This document shows, piece after piece, positions 1 through 11,260 of a stretch of DNA of 64,000 nucleotides; within the stretch, counting starts at the first letter, position 1; each line of letters begins with the position of its first letter. The DNA is from Allodiplogaster sudhausi (Eukaryota > Nematoda > Chromadorea > Rhabditida > Diplogasteridae): positions 11,547,001 through 11,611,000 of the forward strand of contig CALZFC010000006.1 in assembly GCA_945643635.1 (NCBI GenBank). The letters are read 5' to 3'. A program made the position numbers and the translations under genes. The notes below the pieces were generated by a model that did no database searches, was not told the origin of the DNA, and saw only the letters and a list, made by a program, of their open reading frames with translations.

Positions 1-523
1 AAGATAGCAGAAGAAGACGAGGAATCCTCATCGAAACAGTCATATCAATCCCGATCTATTCTCGGCAGTGGTGTGTTAATGACCGTGTTTCGGAGATGAA
101 GTCTTTTCTGTCACAATTCTTTGCAGTATATTCTAACGTTGACGCAGAGCCAGTTATTGTAGAGGGAGTTGGCGAAGAAGACCAGCAGCATCAGACCCCA
201 GACGGAGTGGAGCGAGAAGATCTCAAGTAGATCGGTCATTTTCAATACATTTGAATATATAGCCTTTTTGAGTTGTTTTTAAAAGAAGAAATGTAATTGA
301 CCCAGATGACATTCTCGGGGAAGAAGGCAACGCACGACAACGACACTGCGTCGTCGAAGTTGTCGAGCTGGCAAATTTAAAAATGATTGAAAGTTTCTTC
401 TTAATATATAAACCCTGTTTCAATTGTTTTCTTGAATAGACATATAAAATAGGAAAGTCTAACCGTCTCGAGGCAGTCAAAGCTGGTGCAGTTGGAGTCA
501 CTTCCGTTGTCGCGACCGTTCAT
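1..523 (-). CDS. Unidentified membrane protein, 5' end (exons 1-4, runs off window)
   Basis: Four phase-0 exons can be joined on the minus strand: 523-464 (start codon), 367-302, 221-138 and 55-1, separated by introns with GT..AG ends (donors GTTAGA, GTCAAT, GTTAGA). The first two exons encode 42 residues with two N-glycosylation sites (NGS, NCT) and several Cys and Asp residues, which suggests an extracellular or lumenal N-terminus. Exon 3 encodes a hydrophobic stretch (WGLMLLVFFANSLYNNW) that looks membrane-spanning, and exon 4 starts another hydrophobic segment. Codons are strongly C-ending, as in the neighbouring kinase. I do not recognise the family and most of the protein lies outside the window. 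The plus strand is also open over 3-231, but it lacks the C-ending codon pattern and the matching splice signals. The gene is divergent from the kinase starting at 987. Confidence 0.6.
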
Positions 524-986
524 GGCGGCAGCGGCAGCGAAGAATGAACGCCCTCTGCTTTCCCTGTCGACTCTTCATTTTATGCATTTCTTGTCTTTAC
601 CAACATACATATATGTTCATATTTGCATCATATTTATAGGCAAGCAAAACAAAAAAAGAATAAAGTGAACAAAGGCAACTTTATATTCCACTTTTTCGAC
701 TGACTAGAAAATACAAGCGTTCTTTTTCTCTAATAATTGCGGGAATGTGGATTAGAAGCCAGACCTGATAATAAACTAAAAATTTTATACATAGGAGTAA
801 ACATGTTCATCGCGATATAACGTATTCGAAACATAAGCTTTTTATGGCAATGTGCACTGAAAGTCCGTAGTCCTTCTTTTGTGTTGCGGCTGAGTGCAAG
901 TCAAGAAGAGGAGTATAAAAGAGAAAGAATAGAAGAATCTTTCCATTCCCATCTTCCACCGCCTTCCCTCGCCCTCCTCGGCCGTC
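524..986. promoter_or_regulatory. Divergent intergenic region between membrane gene and CK1 kinase
   Basis: This 463-bp AT-rich gap separates two start codons that face away from each other, so it must hold both promoters. I see no recognisable core promoter motif, repeat or RNA gene in it. Confidence 0.4.
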
Positions 987-2596
987 ATGTCCGAGTCGGA
1001 GGCGATCCGCTTCAACATCGGAAAGAAGTCGCTTCTTTCTCCAGATCCCTCTTGCCCTTATTTCTTGCTCCCACTTTGCTCTCCCTCATTGCTTTCTCAT
1101 ATTTTTTTTTATTAAACAATTCTCATCTGACGTTGCTACTCGCCTCATTTAACCATGGTATTAATTACACAAAAATAATTTAAGGTTCGGTGAATGGGCG
1201 ATCACTTCTCGCTTGGATGAAGGCGGATTTGGACAAGTCAGTCGAATCGAACTTTGGATACACCGAAAGACTGATTTAGTTTCATAACATGTGCAATTAA
1301 ATTGGTTTCCACCGGTCGCAACTACAAGGATTGTGGGAAATGAGGCTTATTACTTTGTGGTTATTACTTATCGTTAGTGATTTTATGCATAAATCAGTTT
1401 TCATTAAAAGAAAGGGCAAATTAGTGCTATTTGTGGTGTTGCAGGTGTACACAGTCCAGCATCGCATTACTCAGAAGCAAGGCGCTTTGAAGGCGGAAGC
1501 TAATGAAGTGGAAGGAGGATCTGCTATCAAACTGGAGGTCACTTCCATTACCAGAAATGCTTTCATTTAACAGTATGAAAAGATGAAAAGAAGGGGATTA
1601 TAATTACATTCAGAGACAGATCGAGTTGTGTGTTCGATGAAGATGTGTTATGAAGGAGTGAGACGGGAAATTGCAGATCGATGTGTTGCGCGTGGTGCAC
1701 GCGGAAGGGGAGAAGCCGCATCTGCCGGTTGTCTTCCACGCGGCGAAGCACGCCAACTACTGTTACATGATCATGACTCTGCTCGGAGACAACTTCAAGG
1801 CGCTCAAGGTTGAGAAGAAATAACGGTCAAAGAGGAGCATGCTAAATATAAATCCATATGAATACAAGATTGAATTTTGAGTCTACAGTAGTCTAAATGG
1901 ATAAAAGATATCTATGATTTGAAAAAGTTACATTGTTCCAGAACTCGCAGAAGAAGGAGGTGCTATCAGTTCCAACGTGGTCTCGCCTGGCCGTCCAAAG
2001 TCTCTACGCCCTCAAGATCGTCCACGACCACGGATTCGTCCACCGCGACATCAAACCGAACAACTTCGTCATGGGATTCTCCAAGGTTTTTATTATTTCA
2101 TTATCGATTTCTCTTTAATTTTTAGTCGATTCTCACGTTAATAATTTTGTAGGACGCGGAGCGCGCGCGGATCGTCCACGTCCTCGACTTCGGCCTCGCC
2201 CGCTCCTACGCCTTCAAGGTCATTGTACCTCTCCATTCTAATCACTCTTCCCCTATCACATCAGTTGCAGAAGGGCGGTCAGTGGCAGGCGCGAAAGGCG
2301 CGCGGCACGGCGGAGTTCCGCGGAACTCTCCGCTACTGCACTCCCAACGTCCACGACCGGCTCGAGCAGGTTCTTCTCCTTTCTTTACAAAGTTTGGTTA
2401 GGTTATTTTATAAAATAAAATTTACGAAAATATCATGAAAGATTACAGGGCCGTCGAGACGACATCTGGTCGCTCTTCTACGTCCTCATTGAGCTCCACG
2501 TCGGTCTCCCCTGGCAGGTCGGACTATGTCTGAGAGCTGTACAAATTCCCACTGGTTTTGATTCGGCCTCTCTCTCTCTTTCTCTCTCTCTCTCTA

Positions 2597-2649
<53 letters not shown>

Positions 2650-3346
2650 AACGCTCTTGCTCTCTCTTTCTGTCTCGATCTCTTTAACACCCCCTCTTCA
2701 CTTTTACTGATTTCAGACGGAGCGCGACAAGGAAAAGATTGAGACCATGAAGATCACCATGAGCGACGCCGACCTGATGGTCAACATGCCTCGTCAGTCT
2801 CTACTTCTCCTGTTCCCCCTCTCTCCCTGCCTTTGTCATCCTCTCCCACTCTCCGTTCTCTCGCTCTCTCTTTCTTTTGCGTTGCAGGGGAGTTGAAAGA
2901 TGTGATCCCCGACCTGCGCAAGCTGAACTGCTACAGCCGCCCCGACTACCTGGGCATCTACAAGTGCCTGCTCGTCGTCATGAAGCGCTACGACGTCAAG
3001 CAAGATGACCCCTACGACTGGGAGAAGAGCGATCCTTCCAAATATGTCAGTTGAAAATAGAACATAAAAATAAGATAGAAAAAATATGCTAATTCTGCAC
3101 GGTAATATTATAAAACCTTATTTACAGCCGCCGCTCCGCCCGAGCCAGCCCCCCGCGTGGTTCAACCCCGAGGCCTTCTTCAGCTCCGACCCCATCGGCA
3201 TCGACAAGGCTCCCGAGAAGGTTCAGATCTTTCTTCTTCTATCTCATATTTTGATCATCACGTATTGTTCTGTTCAGGGAAGTTCGAACGTTAAGTCTTC
3301 GAAGCCTCTGCTGAAGTCTCTCGAGCAATCGCAGAGCAAGAAGTAA
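987..3346 (+). CDS. TTBK-like casein kinase 1 family Ser/Thr kinase
   Basis: Twelve exons give a complete 363-residue kinase: 987-1027, 1185-1236, 1445-1537, 1677-1808, 1942-2085, 2153-2218, 2271-2369, 2449-2517, 2717-2792, 2888-3045, 3128-3220 and 3278-3346. All phases agree. Visible motifs are the glycine loop (LDEGGFGQVY), the ATP-binding lysine (ALKAEANEVEGG), the catalytic loop HRDIKPNN, the metal-binding DFG (VLDFGLARS) and an RGTLRYCTPN activation segment, so it should be active. The FGEW..LDEGGFGQ start and the overall order match the tau-tubulin-kinase-like CK1 group that is greatly expanded in nematodes. Many members of that group are sperm-associated, but nothing here shows expression. 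The C-terminal tail of about 50 residues is Pro-, Ser- and Lys-rich. Every one of the 11 introns has C or T at donor position +3. The intron at 2518-2716 carries a CT tract. Confidence 0.93.
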
Positions 3347-4048
3347 GAAGACGCCGCTCTTCATGCAATTCTCCCCCTCTCACTTCCTCGTTCCATCGCC
3401 ATTCCCTCCAAATAAAACGCAAGGAAAATCCAGAAGTTTGACGTTTGTGTTTGGGCAGTTAGTAATGAATTTTGGGAGTTTACTTTCACGCCTCTTTTGT
3501 TACTTCACGGAGCAAAAAAGGTAATTCTTTTGGTGGCTTTGAAACGAATGTATGTAGCAAATGAAGGCGGTCAGCGAGATTTTAAATTACCGCGGCACTT
3601 CGAACTCATTTGTGAATGCTATTTTCACACATTCACACAGAGAATTTGCGCCACCTTCGAAATAGCACTGCGAGGATGAGAAATACTTTAAGTGAGGTTC
3701 ATGCGTATTCTAAAGTCTCTTTCCTAGCGTTAATCATTGCATTGTTCGTCAAGGACGAAGTCTGTCTCACGGTCTCGACCAAGTCAAGGGAAAGACGGAT
3801 AAGTCGAGGGACTCTCATTGCAATCTATTCAAAGTTCCAGAATACTCACAGCGGATTATAAAGCAACACAGACACGCAATGCATGTACAGAAACCCTGAA
3901 GTCTTAATTCATAATTCATAACTAAATAGGAATGTTAGCAAACTTAACAAAAAACATTTTCGAAATAAATGCATGCACATTGCACCAAATATGTAGCAAG
4001 ATAATTGACTAGAATAAACGAGGATTTTGAAGAGAAAGAAGCATCGTT
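3347..4048. other. Convergent intergenic region; kinase 3' UTR
   Basis: The kinase and the EndoU gene converge on this 0.7-kb gap. A canonical AATAAA at 3411-3416, 65 nt after the kinase stop, is the likely plus-strand polyadenylation signal. I see no clear AATAAA for the minus-strand EndoU gene. Open frames at 3497-3861 have no recognisable similarity or splice context and I do not treat them as coding. Confidence 0.55.
3411..3416 (+). terminator. Polyadenylation signal of the CK1 kinase
   Basis: An AATAAA hexamer lies 65 nt beyond the kinase stop codon, a usual distance for a nematode 3' UTR. Confidence 0.55.
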
Positions 4049-7000
4049 CTAATTGGTGGGATAGGCAGTCGAGATGCAGGTTCCCCCGTTCTGGCACGAC
4101 TGCGTATAAGAAGTGACCCCGAGAGCGAACCCGTCAATGTTGAACTTGCACCCATTCGCACCCGGATGAGACATCGCACACACGGTCAGCAGAGAGAAGT
4201 CAAAGGCTCAAATTACGTTCTTTAATATTTTAGCCGGCAATTTGAATATGTAAGTAGTTGAATGGCAAAAGAGACCAGGAGAAGTGCCGATAAGAAATCC
4301 GCCGGTCTTCTTCAACTCGTCCTCCCACATGTATTTAAATGTGCCGGTCAGTTGCTGAAACAATTACGCTTGACGAATAGTTCAAAAAATGTTTCGCCCA
4401 ATCGTTAACAGAAACATTTATAAAAAATAGACTCTAACCGCATCAAAAGAGTAGTGTCCCTCATACTTCATGCGATGGTCTTTCTGAAGGAGATAATAGC
4501 GCATCCAGTTGTGCTGGCCGTCCACCGTCCCACTCTTCCACTCCCCAGAGTAAACGTGTTCAAAGCCTTAACATACTTTCCTTTCTTTTATTTATTTGTT
4601 ATATGTATCTCATTACCAGAGCTGCCTAGCGGTCCCTTGCATCTCGAATAAGTTCCGAACCAAAGAACGAAGAGATAGTCACGGAACTTGCCGAAGTCGG
4701 GGCTTGCCTTGCCTTAAAGATAATGCTTGACATTTTTCAAGCGATAGTTTTTTTTCTCCAAAAACCTTGATCAACGAGATATTTGTGAGCGAGCTTGAAG
4801 ACATCGGTCCCCATCCAAGTGTCGAGGATGTTGAGGAAGACGGACTTGCGGAACCCGCTGTCGAAGGCAGGCTCCGCAGTACACACCTGAGGACATCAAT
4901 AGACAATAGCTAATTGACCAATCGACATCACTCCTATTCATGAAACATTTTATATTAATAACAACATGTTTTGACTAAAAAAAATGAACAAACATCGGCC
5001 GTGAGCAGCTTCTGATCGTAAACAACTCGGAGTGCTTTGTAGACCGACCGAGTGAAGACGGACTCGTCCACTGAGACGAAGAGACTCAAAACGAGAGGAG
5101 TTGTTAGGTATTTACGAAGAATGATGCAGAACTCACTCATTCTTGACACTCTGGCCGACCTTGGGTCCCCAGTCCAGTTTGTACTGCGAGTCTCGTGCTC
5201 TGTCCACGTCGGCTGTTCTCATCGCATTCACCAGATCCTAGATGCTAACAATGCCCAAAATGTCGCCATCAATCAAAACTTCAGTCATTATAACCTAACA
5301 TGGAAGCACACTGACCACAAGGGCTCCTGGAGGCGCCGGCGCCTTCGTTGGCCCCTTCGTTGTTGTCTTTGGGCCGGCGCCTCCCATTGATGGATACGCC
5401 GAGTCAATCTGGAAGCGTTGCGATTGGATCCCAATTTTATTTATTATTTCAACAGATGCTGTACTGAGAAAGACGGATGAAAAAAACTAACAACTGTGAC
5501 ATCTCCGGACTTGCGGGTCTCAACGACAAGCACGACACCTTGGCCATTGATGGAAAGCTCGCATTCCGACTGGAAAAGGAATTTAAAGATTAAATACAAA
5601 ATGTTAAATGAAATTAACAGACAGACCTCTCGGGAGAAGGCGCAGACTGAATAGGCCAAGAACTCGAATTCAGGTGAGACATTCAGAAGGAACGAACGCT
5701 CCACTGCACGATTTGCGTCCCAGGCAAATTGAAGAGACACTTGCACACCCTGAAAGGAAATGGGAGAGAGAGAGGGAAGAAAACGAAAGAGAGAGAGAGA
5801 AAGAGAGAGGGGGGAAGAGAGCGATAGAGAGAGAGAGAGGGAAGAGAAGGAAGAGAGAGAAAAAGTGATGAGTGAGCAGAGATTGAAACAGTTAGCAGTG
5901 TTGTCTACTATGCCACTCATGTAAGAATCGTGTTAGACAAAGTGTTGAAATAAAAGGGACAAAGGGTCTCTGCGCTTGTTCACACTTCGCAGACAAGTCA
6001 TGGTTGTGATCGGGCAACTTCTGAGAGATCGATTCAACTCTTCCCTGTCAAAGGCAGAGGACGGTCTAGGCGCTATCTTCCCTTTCCATCCATTTCTCTC
6101 TCTCACTCTCTCTTTCTCTTTCTCTCTCTCACTCTCTCTTTCTCTTTCTCTCTCTCTGTCTCTTTTTTCTATCTGTCTCTCTCTTTCTTCCCCTGCTATC
6201 TCTTTCTCTCCTTCAACTTTCCTCTCAATCAGCTGAATCATGAGTGTGATGGTTGGTGCATTCCGTTGACTGTTTATGATAGTGGCTTGCGAGATAAGGG
6301 AAGGCAGAGAGAGAAGAAGCGCAGCCAGAAAGAGAGCGAAGAGAGTCTTCCTTTGCTTTTCTCTTTTGTCTGCTTTGCCACTCTCTTCCCTCCAACAGTA
6401 TTTACTCTCTTTTGTTGAACTAAGTAGTGCCAATTTCATTTTTCTGAACGGAGATTCAACGGCGATTCATTGAGTCTTGTGAAACCCTTCCAATTTGACT
6501 TGATTTGGTTGTCATGATGGATTGATTAAAATGGGATAGAATTGAATGAGAGATGAGTGTGGTTGACCGCCGTCGCGATGCGCAGCACCACGCGGCGGCC
6601 ATTCGACTGCGGCGCGGCCAGAGCTGGGCGGAGAGACTCCGGCAGAGGACGCATCTCATCCTCGACCATCCACGGGACGCCTCCGGCTTCCTCTACCACA
6701 TCGGTCTGTTCCTCTCGTTGTCTTGTACACTTCCACTCTTCGCAGGCGTCTTCTGCCTGTTACTGGTGGTGGTTCTGCTGGACGGGCTGCCCTCGGATGC
6801 CCCTCTGCTCCTCTTCATCGGGGAGCGAATCCTCTCCAGATCTTCTCACGACTCTGAGTTGCTTCTCTCTCGTCTCCGCTTCGTCAGCCACGGCCTCACC
6901 CTCTTTCTGCTCCTCGAGTTCTTCGTTCGCCTCTGGGCTGCTGGCGCAGACGAGAGATACAAAGGCAATAAAGGTTCAGTTTCAAATTCCCCTCGAATTC

Positions 7001-10000
7001 TGGTGTTTTTCTCTTTAGGAAGACTACGGTACGCGCTTCTGCCCCTGCCCCTGCTGGACATAGTGGTTGCCTCCCTGGCCACTCTGCTCTTCCTCGACGT
7101 CCTTCCCCCTGAGGCAACGGACCTCCTCCGCCCTTGGCTGCTTCTGCGCGCCCTTCACTGGGATCGCCATGTCCAAGTCAGGGTGCTCGTCGCCAAAATC
7201 ATCCGAAGATGCTGGTCTCTTTTCCTTTTTCTTTATCATTATTACCATTATTTTAAGCACTGCAAATTGTTTTAATGTTGAGTTGAAATGCTGCCATTTA
7301 TTGTTGTAGATCTCTAATGTATTCAGGAAGCCAATGTTCGCCATCTTCTACATAGCCCTAATCGCTGTCACTGCACACGCTTTTCTCATTTATCAATGCG
7401 AACTCAGTTTCGGTCCTCAAGGATATCAGGAAAATAAAAGTGCGATTAGTATTTTAATATTTCTTAATTTGTAGATACATCCATCTTTGTAAACATTTAC
7501 ATGCCAGGATATTGTCAGCAGCTTTTGTCTTTGAAAGTAAAATCGCCTTTAGCTTCGTCAGACATCAAAGATTTCGGCGACGGAATGTGGTTCTCCCTGG
7601 TGACCGGTCTCAGTATCGGGTCTCATTTTCGAAGCTTGCGTCCTTTTACTTCTTTCTTTAAATATAATAATTTTTGAAAAAAAAAATTTAAAAAAATTAA
7701 ATATGTCTATGATTAATCAGTAACTATATTATGTATCATTTAAGATACGGTGACCTCGTTCCAAAGGCAGGCTTCTGCCGATTAATCACCATTGCCAATG
7801 GCTATCCAACCATCATCTTACTCTTCAGCCTGCAGACCCTCGTTGCTGTCGGAATCACTGAACAGGCTCGTTTCCGAATACCTTAGCATTTCAAAGGGTC
7901 TTGAAATTAATCTTGAAAATTGAGCATAATAGTATTATCTTAATCTTGAAAATTGAGAATAAGTATTATCTTTGTAAGAACTTAAGGTGAAGGACTTGGA
8001 GATTACACGACGGGAAGCCAAGATTCGCTTCTACTCTGCCTCGCTTATTCAGTCATGGTTCTTTTGAAGCCTAATCAATCAGCAAACCTGCACTGATATT
8101 TGACAGGTATCGTTTTCATCTCCTTCAACGATCTACAAAAAGCGCCGGCCACGCCAGAAATTTCAAGTAAGGGAAGGGCATAGAACCCTAACGCACATAT
8201 CTATTTAAAATACTGTTTTTACATTTAGCTAATTTTTAGAGAAACGTGTCGCAAGATGTGGCAAGCGAAGATGAAAATGGAGAGAATGCGAAGCGAGGAA
8301 AAGGATTATCAACAGATGTACATACATATATATGTTTTTTGATAGACATATGAATATTTTCCAGAGTGCTTTGGCTCTATACGATGTAATAAGCGAAATA
8401 GTCAGAGGAAGTGTTGTATGTATGTACTCTCTAGCGTGAAGAACTCGAATTCCATTACATGCACAGGACCATCGGTGAGACTGTGGGAAGGCTTCTATTC
8501 AAGCAGCTCCGCAAGGCAAAGGTTCACAATATTGTCATCTTTGCCAAATTATGGCCCAAAAAGGCTTACAAAGATCGTTTAATTCTCTTTTCAGCACATG
8601 GGCGGAAACAATACATTCGTCAAACGAGGGGTGAGTTTGCATTTTGGAGTTCTGAAAGGAAGCGACATCCATCCTTTCCCTGGCAGAGTCTGCCAGGCCT
8701 GCCCTCCGATCTGAGCTCTCTGATGCCAGGAATACCTTCCCGATCTAATCAGAAGGTTCCTTTCTCTCCTTCGCATACCCATCAACTCATTCAATTCTGC
8801 TCTAGCCTACACGCAAACTGGGTCGCTTCGTGATCCAGCGTTCTCCCTCCTTGGAGATGCTCCAGAAAAGCAAATCACTCGAAGAAGAGTCCAAAGCAAA
8901 CGAGGTCATCATCAAGATTGAAGATGTTGACTGCGACCAGAAAGAGGAAGTGGCTAATCATAAGAAGCTACCGACAACTCCGGGTAAATTACAGGAATCC
9001 TCTTAGACTTGATGCTAAACAAGATCCTTACAATTCAGCAGAGAATAGCAAGGAGCCGAAGGAAGAGATGCTCGTGAAGGAGTTCGGGCCTCTCGTATCA
9101 TTCATCCATTTCATGCTCTTCCGATACTTCATACGGAAGCTGAGGCTGCTGCGCATTTCAGTGGACGAGGAGAAGGCGATGAGAGAACTTGCAGAAGGAG
9201 AGGAGAATGGCAGGAGGCAACTCAGACAGCTCGAAAACACTGTATCTCTCTTCTTTCCCTCCCTCCCTCCCTCTCTCTCTTTCTCTTTTCTTCCCTCATT
9301 CTCTCTCTTCTTGAAGGTGGAAACAATGCTCCGTCCCTTTGGCGCTCTCTCTCATCCTTCAATCGCTTCTCGAATAGATCAAATAGACAATGAAATGGCA
9401 AGTCTAACGGAAAAAGTGGATGAGCTGGCTGAGATGGCCGAGGCCATTCTCGCGCTCTCACAAGGAAATCGGTTCGAGTTACTGTTTTTTTTAATAATTA
9501 TTATTTTGTTAGCTTTTTTTCTCTATTCTTATTGCAAACTTTGCAGCTCCGTACGAGAGCTCCACGATGAGAGAACATCAAATGTCAAAGATATGATCAG
9601 CTTCTGAGAATGGTGAGATCCCCTCTCCCTGAGCATACCTTTTGCCTGGTGAACCATCCGTGATAGTTAATTCGTCCCGCCTTCTCCTCTGCCTGGAATC
9701 GCAACCAGTTCGTCAGCCCAACAACGTCTACTCCTAGCGATTCGCCCACGAAAACAGTCTTGAAGCCTGAAGTCAGAAATATATTTTAATAATCTATTCG
9801 CAATTTCGGTCATCAATTTTATTTTAACTATTAAGCTCTACAAATTCATTGAAGAATCTGTATACATTCTCATGTACTCTCATACATATTATTGTTTTCA
9901 CCCTTGCGTGAGCTCCTTTTTAGCAATTGAATTCATGTATTCCAAGTATTTATCTGTAAAAGGGGCCGATCGAAGGATTGGTGAAAATGCTGACCACTGC

Positions 10001-11260
10001 TTCCCATTGCCGTTTGTCTTGCGAAGACAGTGAACCACAGATCAAGGAGCTGTTGCTTAAAGGCAGCCAGCGAAGAAGAGGCGACGCCTTAAAATAGACT
10101 GGAAGTAGTACGGTAATTGTGAGGAATTATTACAGGAAATATCTATGTATATTAAGAAGTTTGATTGTTTTTCTAGTTTTTTTATTCATTTATGATACCC
10201 TCTTTTCTCAGTTTGGCAAGTACAATTTCATCGTAAATCCCATGCGACTGGGATTGTGATAAAAGAAGCGATAAGAACGACACCAAAGATTGAGTTCATA
10301 AAAGGAAGTGAACCGGCAGCTGACAAGACAGCAACATTATCATTTTATCACCAAATTAAAAGGGTCGCGCTGCTCTTTCGCGCACGTTGTGCACTCAAAA
10401 ACAGTTTGGGAATGTATTTATGCATCTCCATAAATGATGCGAATCATTGACCAATCTAGATAAAGGCAATATGAAATGACAAACCAGTGGATTGGAGATA
10501 GTTAAAGGCGAGTTGGAAGACATCTGTCTTAGCAAGTTCGTCAAGGAATGAGTTGGCAGCTGTGAGTCTCGCGGGTGAATTCTCATCAGGCTGCGATGCA
10601 TCGCGGATCTTGTACTGCGCCTTTAAGAATATTCGTTTGAATGGAAAGTTATTCGGAGATTTCTTCGCAACCGACATATAAAAAAGAAAAGAATACGAAC
10701 CACAACATTATTTAATGCTGCAAAGGTCGGCCGAGAAAGGACGGAATTATCGACTTGAGTGTAGAATCTGGACAATGTTATAGATTTGAAAGAAATAAAT
10801 CAATCAAGATACATATGTGATAACCGACGGTTTGGGTGCGTTGTCATGATCGAAGTGGGCGTGGGAAGCCATGTTCTGCAATTGGGGCATTTTATGCTAA
10901 TTACATATCAAATGATTTAAATCTTTACGGTGCAACAAGAACAGAAGTTGATTGTGACTTGCTGAACCTGGTAGTTAACGACAGCCTCGTCATCCGTGGC
11001 CTTCTGCGTGTCGTGCACGGCCATTTCTCTCAGAACATCGCTGAGTGCAGAGTCCACGCGATTCTTGACGAAGTGGGGCCGATAGCCTAAGATTCATTCA
11101 TGCAAGGTCTCTTGAAACTTCTTGGCTTTCTAGTGATACAGATATAAAAGAAAGAATGGTAATTATGAATTGGAAAGTCCAAAGATAAAATGAGAAGGAT
11201 ACTTTTGGATACAGCGGCAGAGAAGAGGGCAGCAGAGAGAGCGAGCCAGACATATCTCAT
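4049..11260 (-). CDS. Secreted tandem EndoU protein (inactive N-terminal + intact C-terminal domain)
   Basis: Seventeen exons join in consistent phase into about 571 residues: 11260-11203, 11086-10968, 10875-10829, 10767-10701, 10620-10485, 10087-9995, 9766-9639, 5749-5627, 5569-5492, 5408-5316, 5237-5137, 5084-4994, 4886-4766, 4712-4617, 4566-4439, 4354-4276 and 4206-4049. The start codon begins a signal peptide (MRYVWLALSAALFSAAVS), so the product is secreted. Two EndoU (XendoU/PP11, poly(U)-specific endoribonuclease) domains follow, linked by a Thr/Pro/Gly segment (TTTKGPTKAPAPPG). Domain 2 keeps the family's catalytic residues: His in GFEHVYSGE, His in QHNW and Lys in ELKKTGGFLIGTSP. Domain 1 has Thr, Thr and Ala there (GFKTVFVGE, LTNW, RAVERSFLL). 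Exon phases match between domains, including a 128-nt exon at the same place in both, so they arose by internal duplication. An acceptor-like TCTCCAG lies just before the start codon. Intron 7 (5750-9638) hosts a Kv7 gene on the other strand. The end of exon 9 is ambiguous (5492 or 5495). Confidence 0.9.
5329..5384. repeat. GC-rich 12-bp perfect inverted repeat in the EndoU linker exon
   Basis: GGAGGCGCCGGC at 5329-5340 pairs with its exact complement at 5373-5384, leaving a 32-nt loop. It lies inside the exon that encodes the Pro/Thr linker between the two EndoU domains, so it may fold in the pre-mRNA or simply reflect linker codons. Confidence 0.6.
6553..9607 (+). CDS. Divergent Kv7/KCNQ-type voltage-gated potassium channel subunit
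   Basis: Well-phased exons: 6553-6703, 6746-6973, 7019-7214, 7327-7439, 7553-7619, 7745-7865 (GC donor), 7987-8057, 8107-8166, 8240 to about 8315, 8806-8983, 9039-9241, 9317-9471 and 9547-9607. Boundaries between about 8316 and 8805 are unresolved. Kv7 features in order: the pre-S1 segment (LILDHPRDASGFLYHI), S2 ending in FFVRLWAAG, a sparse S4 (LLRPWLLLRALHWDR), the S5 region (WKPMFAIFYIALIA), selectivity filter SIGYGD split by an intron, S6, a calmodulin-binding IQ-like helix A (SASLIQSWYRFHLLQ), a helix-B-like stretch (FMLFRYFIRKLRLLR) and a C-terminal tetramerisation-type coiled coil (IASRIDQIDNEMASL). The usual S6 PAG hinge is missing. An in-frame stop sits two codons upstream of the chosen ATG. 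The 42-nt intron 6704-6745 is divisible by three and could be retained. The whole gene lies within EndoU intron 7, antisense to it. Confidence 0.85.

Noticed and set aside
3..231. Plus-strand open frame at the left edge ending in QTPDGVEREDLK
   Set aside because: The minus strand gives C-ending codons, hydrophobic segments and four phase-consistent exons over the same bases, which is the stronger explanation.
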